Assembly (NCBI RefSeq): GCF_029101545.1
Contig: NZ_CP118866.1
Coordinates: 434,001-498,000, forward strand
Direction of reading: 5' to 3'
Length of the DNA: 64,000 nucleotides
From: Amygdalobacter indicium
GTDB taxonomy: Bacteria; Bacillota; Clostridia; Saccharofermentanales; Fastidiosipilaceae
The translations under genes were made by a program, and so were the position numbers. The notes beneath the pieces were generated by a model, which was not told the origin of the DNA, searched no databases, and saw nothing but the letters and a program-made list of their open reading frames with translations. How positions within the stretch are numbered: position 1 is the stretch's first letter; each line of letters begins with the position of its first letter. Positions 62,705 to 64,000 of the stretch are shown in pieces.

Positions 62705-62737
62705 AATAATCAGCGACTTTGCTGTCGCTATGAATTA

Positions 62738-62810
62738 TCGAGGTGACAGGACTCGAACCTACGACATCCTGCTCCCAAAGCAGGCACTCTACCACCTGAG
62801 CTACACCTCG
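62738..62810 (-). tRNA. tRNA-Pro (TGG)
   Basis: 73-nt cloverleaf on the minus strand: acceptor CGAGGTG pairs with CACCTCG (the C1-G72 start is typical of tRNA-Pro), anticodon stem CCTGC/GCAGG encloses TGG, T-loop TTCGAGT. CCA is not encoded. Confidence 0.96.
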
Positions 62811-62921
62811 ACGTCAGGTTATTATACAAAATTAAGCTGCCTAATGCAAGGCGATTTTGCAGCGACAATATGTGATGTATTTATTTGCCTGGGACATTTT
62901 TCGTCACACCTCTTTAAAAAA

Positions 62922-62946
62922 GAAAAAAACTCTCAAAAAAGAGAGC
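62922..62946 (-). terminator. Terminator of the zinc-ribbon gene
   Basis: On the minus strand CTCTC, TTTTTT loop, GAGAG, then seven T. Short stem. Confidence 0.6.
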
Positions 62947-62964
62947 CTTTTAAATATATTTTCT

Positions 62965-63228
62965 TTATTGCCAGCTATGCCCACAATTATTACATACAAA
63001 ATGTTTTTCCACTCTATTAATAGTTTTATATTTTTTGGGCTTAAGTATTTTTATTATTAAAGCTAACCAAAAAAAGAACAACCATTTAATAGTGATAAAC
63101 CACCAACCTATTAATATCCACCAGATTATTCCTTTTCTTTTTACTTTTAAATCTATTTGATTTAAAAGTTGTACTTGTACATTGCTTGAGCCACATTTCT
63201 CACATTGTAGCAAACTTTGATTTTCCAT
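62965..63228 (-). CDS. Small zinc-ribbon membrane protein, unknown
   Basis: 87-aa protein. Paired CxxC motifs at each end (CEKCGS near residue 9 and CNNCGH near 80) can form one zinc ribbon split by a central membrane hairpin (about 35-63). AATGGAGGATTT precedes the ATG. AT-rich, unlike its neighbours. No function known; the design, with both halves of the ribbon on one side of the membrane, recurs in small Firmicute proteins. Confidence 0.72.
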   Translation of the reverse strand: MENQSLLQCEKCGSSNVQVQLLNQIDLKVKRKGIIWWILIGWWFITIKWLFFFWLALIIKILKPKKYKTINRVEKHFVCNNCGHSWQ

Positions 63229-63471
63229 AAATCCTCCATTTAATTTATTAAGTGTTGCATTTGTTATTGTAAATCATCATACGAAAAAAGTAAAGATAAG
63301 ACTCTACCGACGATAATCTGAATTAATTTCTATAATTTTTTTGTGATAATAAAAATGGTGCCGGCGGGTTTGGCGTTCGGCAGGAGAGAATGTTATCTTT
63401 ATAATAACTCATACAAACAGCAAATTTAGTGAACTTGCACAAAAACAATGCAAAAATTCATCGTTTTATTA

Positions 63472-63500
63472 TTGCAGTGAGAATTTATGCTTGATAAAAT
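63472..63500 (+). promoter_or_regulatory. Probable glgC promoter
   Basis: TTGCAG (63472-63477), exact 17-base spacer, TAAAAT (63495-63500), 42 bases before the ATG. The rest of the 63229-63471 gap shows nothing clear. Confidence 0.6.
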
Positions 63501-63542
63501 AGACATATATTACAGTCTTAGTGGCTTGTTATGGAGGTAAGC

Positions 63543-64000
63543 ATGGCCAAAAAAGAAATTATTTCCATGATTCTGGCGGGCGGTCAGGGCTCACGCTTAG
63601 GGACATTGACCCAACATATGGCAAAACCGGCAGTTCCTTACGGCTCACGTTATCGCATAATAGATTTTCCTTTGAGTAACTGCGTTAACTCGGGAATAAA
63701 TACAGTCGGTGTATTAACTCAGTACCAACCGTTAGGCTTGAACACTTATATAGGCAACGGTCATCCGTGGGATTTGGACAGAAGCACGGGCGGAGCTTTT
63801 ATTTTGCCGCCGTACCAGCGTTCAGGCGGCAGTGACTGGTACAAAAATACAGCCAATGCTATTTATCAGAACATCGGCTTCATTGATATGTTTTCGCCGA
63901 AATATGTCCTTGTTCTTTCCGGTGATCATATTTATAAAATGGACTATGCCAAAATGCTGAAAATGCATGTCGACTCGGGCGCCGGAGCGACAATAGCCGT
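63543..64000 (+). CDS. glgC: Glucose-1-phosphate adenylyltransferase, 5' part (runs off the window)
   Basis: Makes ADP-glucose for glycogen synthesis. The visible 152 codons contain MILAGGQGSRLGTLTQHMAKPAVPYG, YRIIDFPLSNCVNSGI and VLVLSGDHIYKMDYAKML, diagnostic of GlgC, and the nucleotide-binding GGxGxRL motif. ATGGAGGTAAGC precedes the ATG at 63543. No stop occurs before the window end, so the gene is truncated only by the window. It suggests a glycogen operon continuing to the right. Confidence 0.95.
   Translation, partial: MAKKEIISMILAGGQGSRLGTLTQHMAKPAVPYGSRYRIIDFPLSNCVNSGINTVGVLTQYQPLGLNTYIGNGHPWDLDRSTGGAFILPPYQRSGGSDWYKNTANAIYQNIGFIDMFSPKYVLVLSGDHIYKMDYAKMLKMHVDSGAGATIA

Noticed and set aside
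62562..63020. Plus-strand frame over the nitroreductase end, a terminator and tRNA-Pro
   Set aside because: It overlaps a real gene, a strong hairpin and a tRNA and has no ribosome site.

Overview
The window looks like a chromosome segment from an anaerobic, low-to-mid GC Gram-positive of the Clostridia type. Evidence: the order phoH - pgpH - ybeY/era - recO, which is typical of Firmicutes; fermentative enzymes (pyruvate kinase with a C-terminal PEP-utiliser-like domain, pyruvate phosphate dikinase, bifunctional AdhE); zinc-type L31; AGGAGG ribosome sites; tRNAs without an encoded CCA; and two surface proteins with sortase-like C-terminal signals. No ribosomal RNA, phage, plasmid backbone, transposase gene or CRISPR array was seen. 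The genus cannot be fixed from the sequence; a Mageeibacillus/Fastidiosipila-like vaginal or gut clostridium is only a guess.

Layout. 1-8.3 kb: RNA metabolism and repair run (PhoH, c-di-AMP phosphodiesterase PgpH, a YbeY-Era fusion, RecO, YebC, and a P-loop/Asp23-like protein). 8.4-13 kb: tRNA-Gly and tRNA-Arg, then a divergent type IIA topoisomerase pair. 13-24.3 kb: MgtE, an EamA exporter, an ABC exporter, PBP1a with a long charged tail, dCMP deaminase, a frameshifted P-type ATPase and TrpS. 24.4-31 kb: a structured leader before a YitT-like membrane protein, an RsuA-type pseudouridine synthase, an unknown membrane protein, pyruvate kinase, a zinc-ribbon membrane protein and HtrA. 31-35 kb: XRE regulator, Zn/Mn-type ABC permease and ATPase on the minus strand, tRNA-Glu, two DUF1292-like small acidic proteins and a CPBP protease. 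35-42 kb is accessory: a Cna-B surface protein, a dicarboxylate/amino-acid symporter, and an AT-rich cassette with a lactococcin-972-type membrane protein and ABC ATPase, bracketed by 33-bp direct repeats. 42-51.7 kb: tRNA-Val, TraX, Rho, L31, PrmC, RF1, Sua5/TsaC and PPDK. 51.8-64 kb: MATE exporter, leucine-rich surface protein, AdhE, an iron/haem/cobalamin-type ABC uptake operon with a flavodoxin, a nitroreductase with a disordered insert, tRNA-Pro, a zinc-ribbon protein and the start of glgC.

How it fits together: central housekeeping (translation, RNA decay, replication topology, envelope synthesis) is interleaved with anaerobic energy metabolism and metal acquisition. The most unusual points are the YbeY-Era fusion, the multi-branched leader of the yitT-like gene, the shared non-LPxTG anchor motif VAKTGE in two surface proteins, the repeat-flanked bacteriocin-type ABC cassette with a strong palindromic control region, and the A8 tract that breaks a P-type ATPase.
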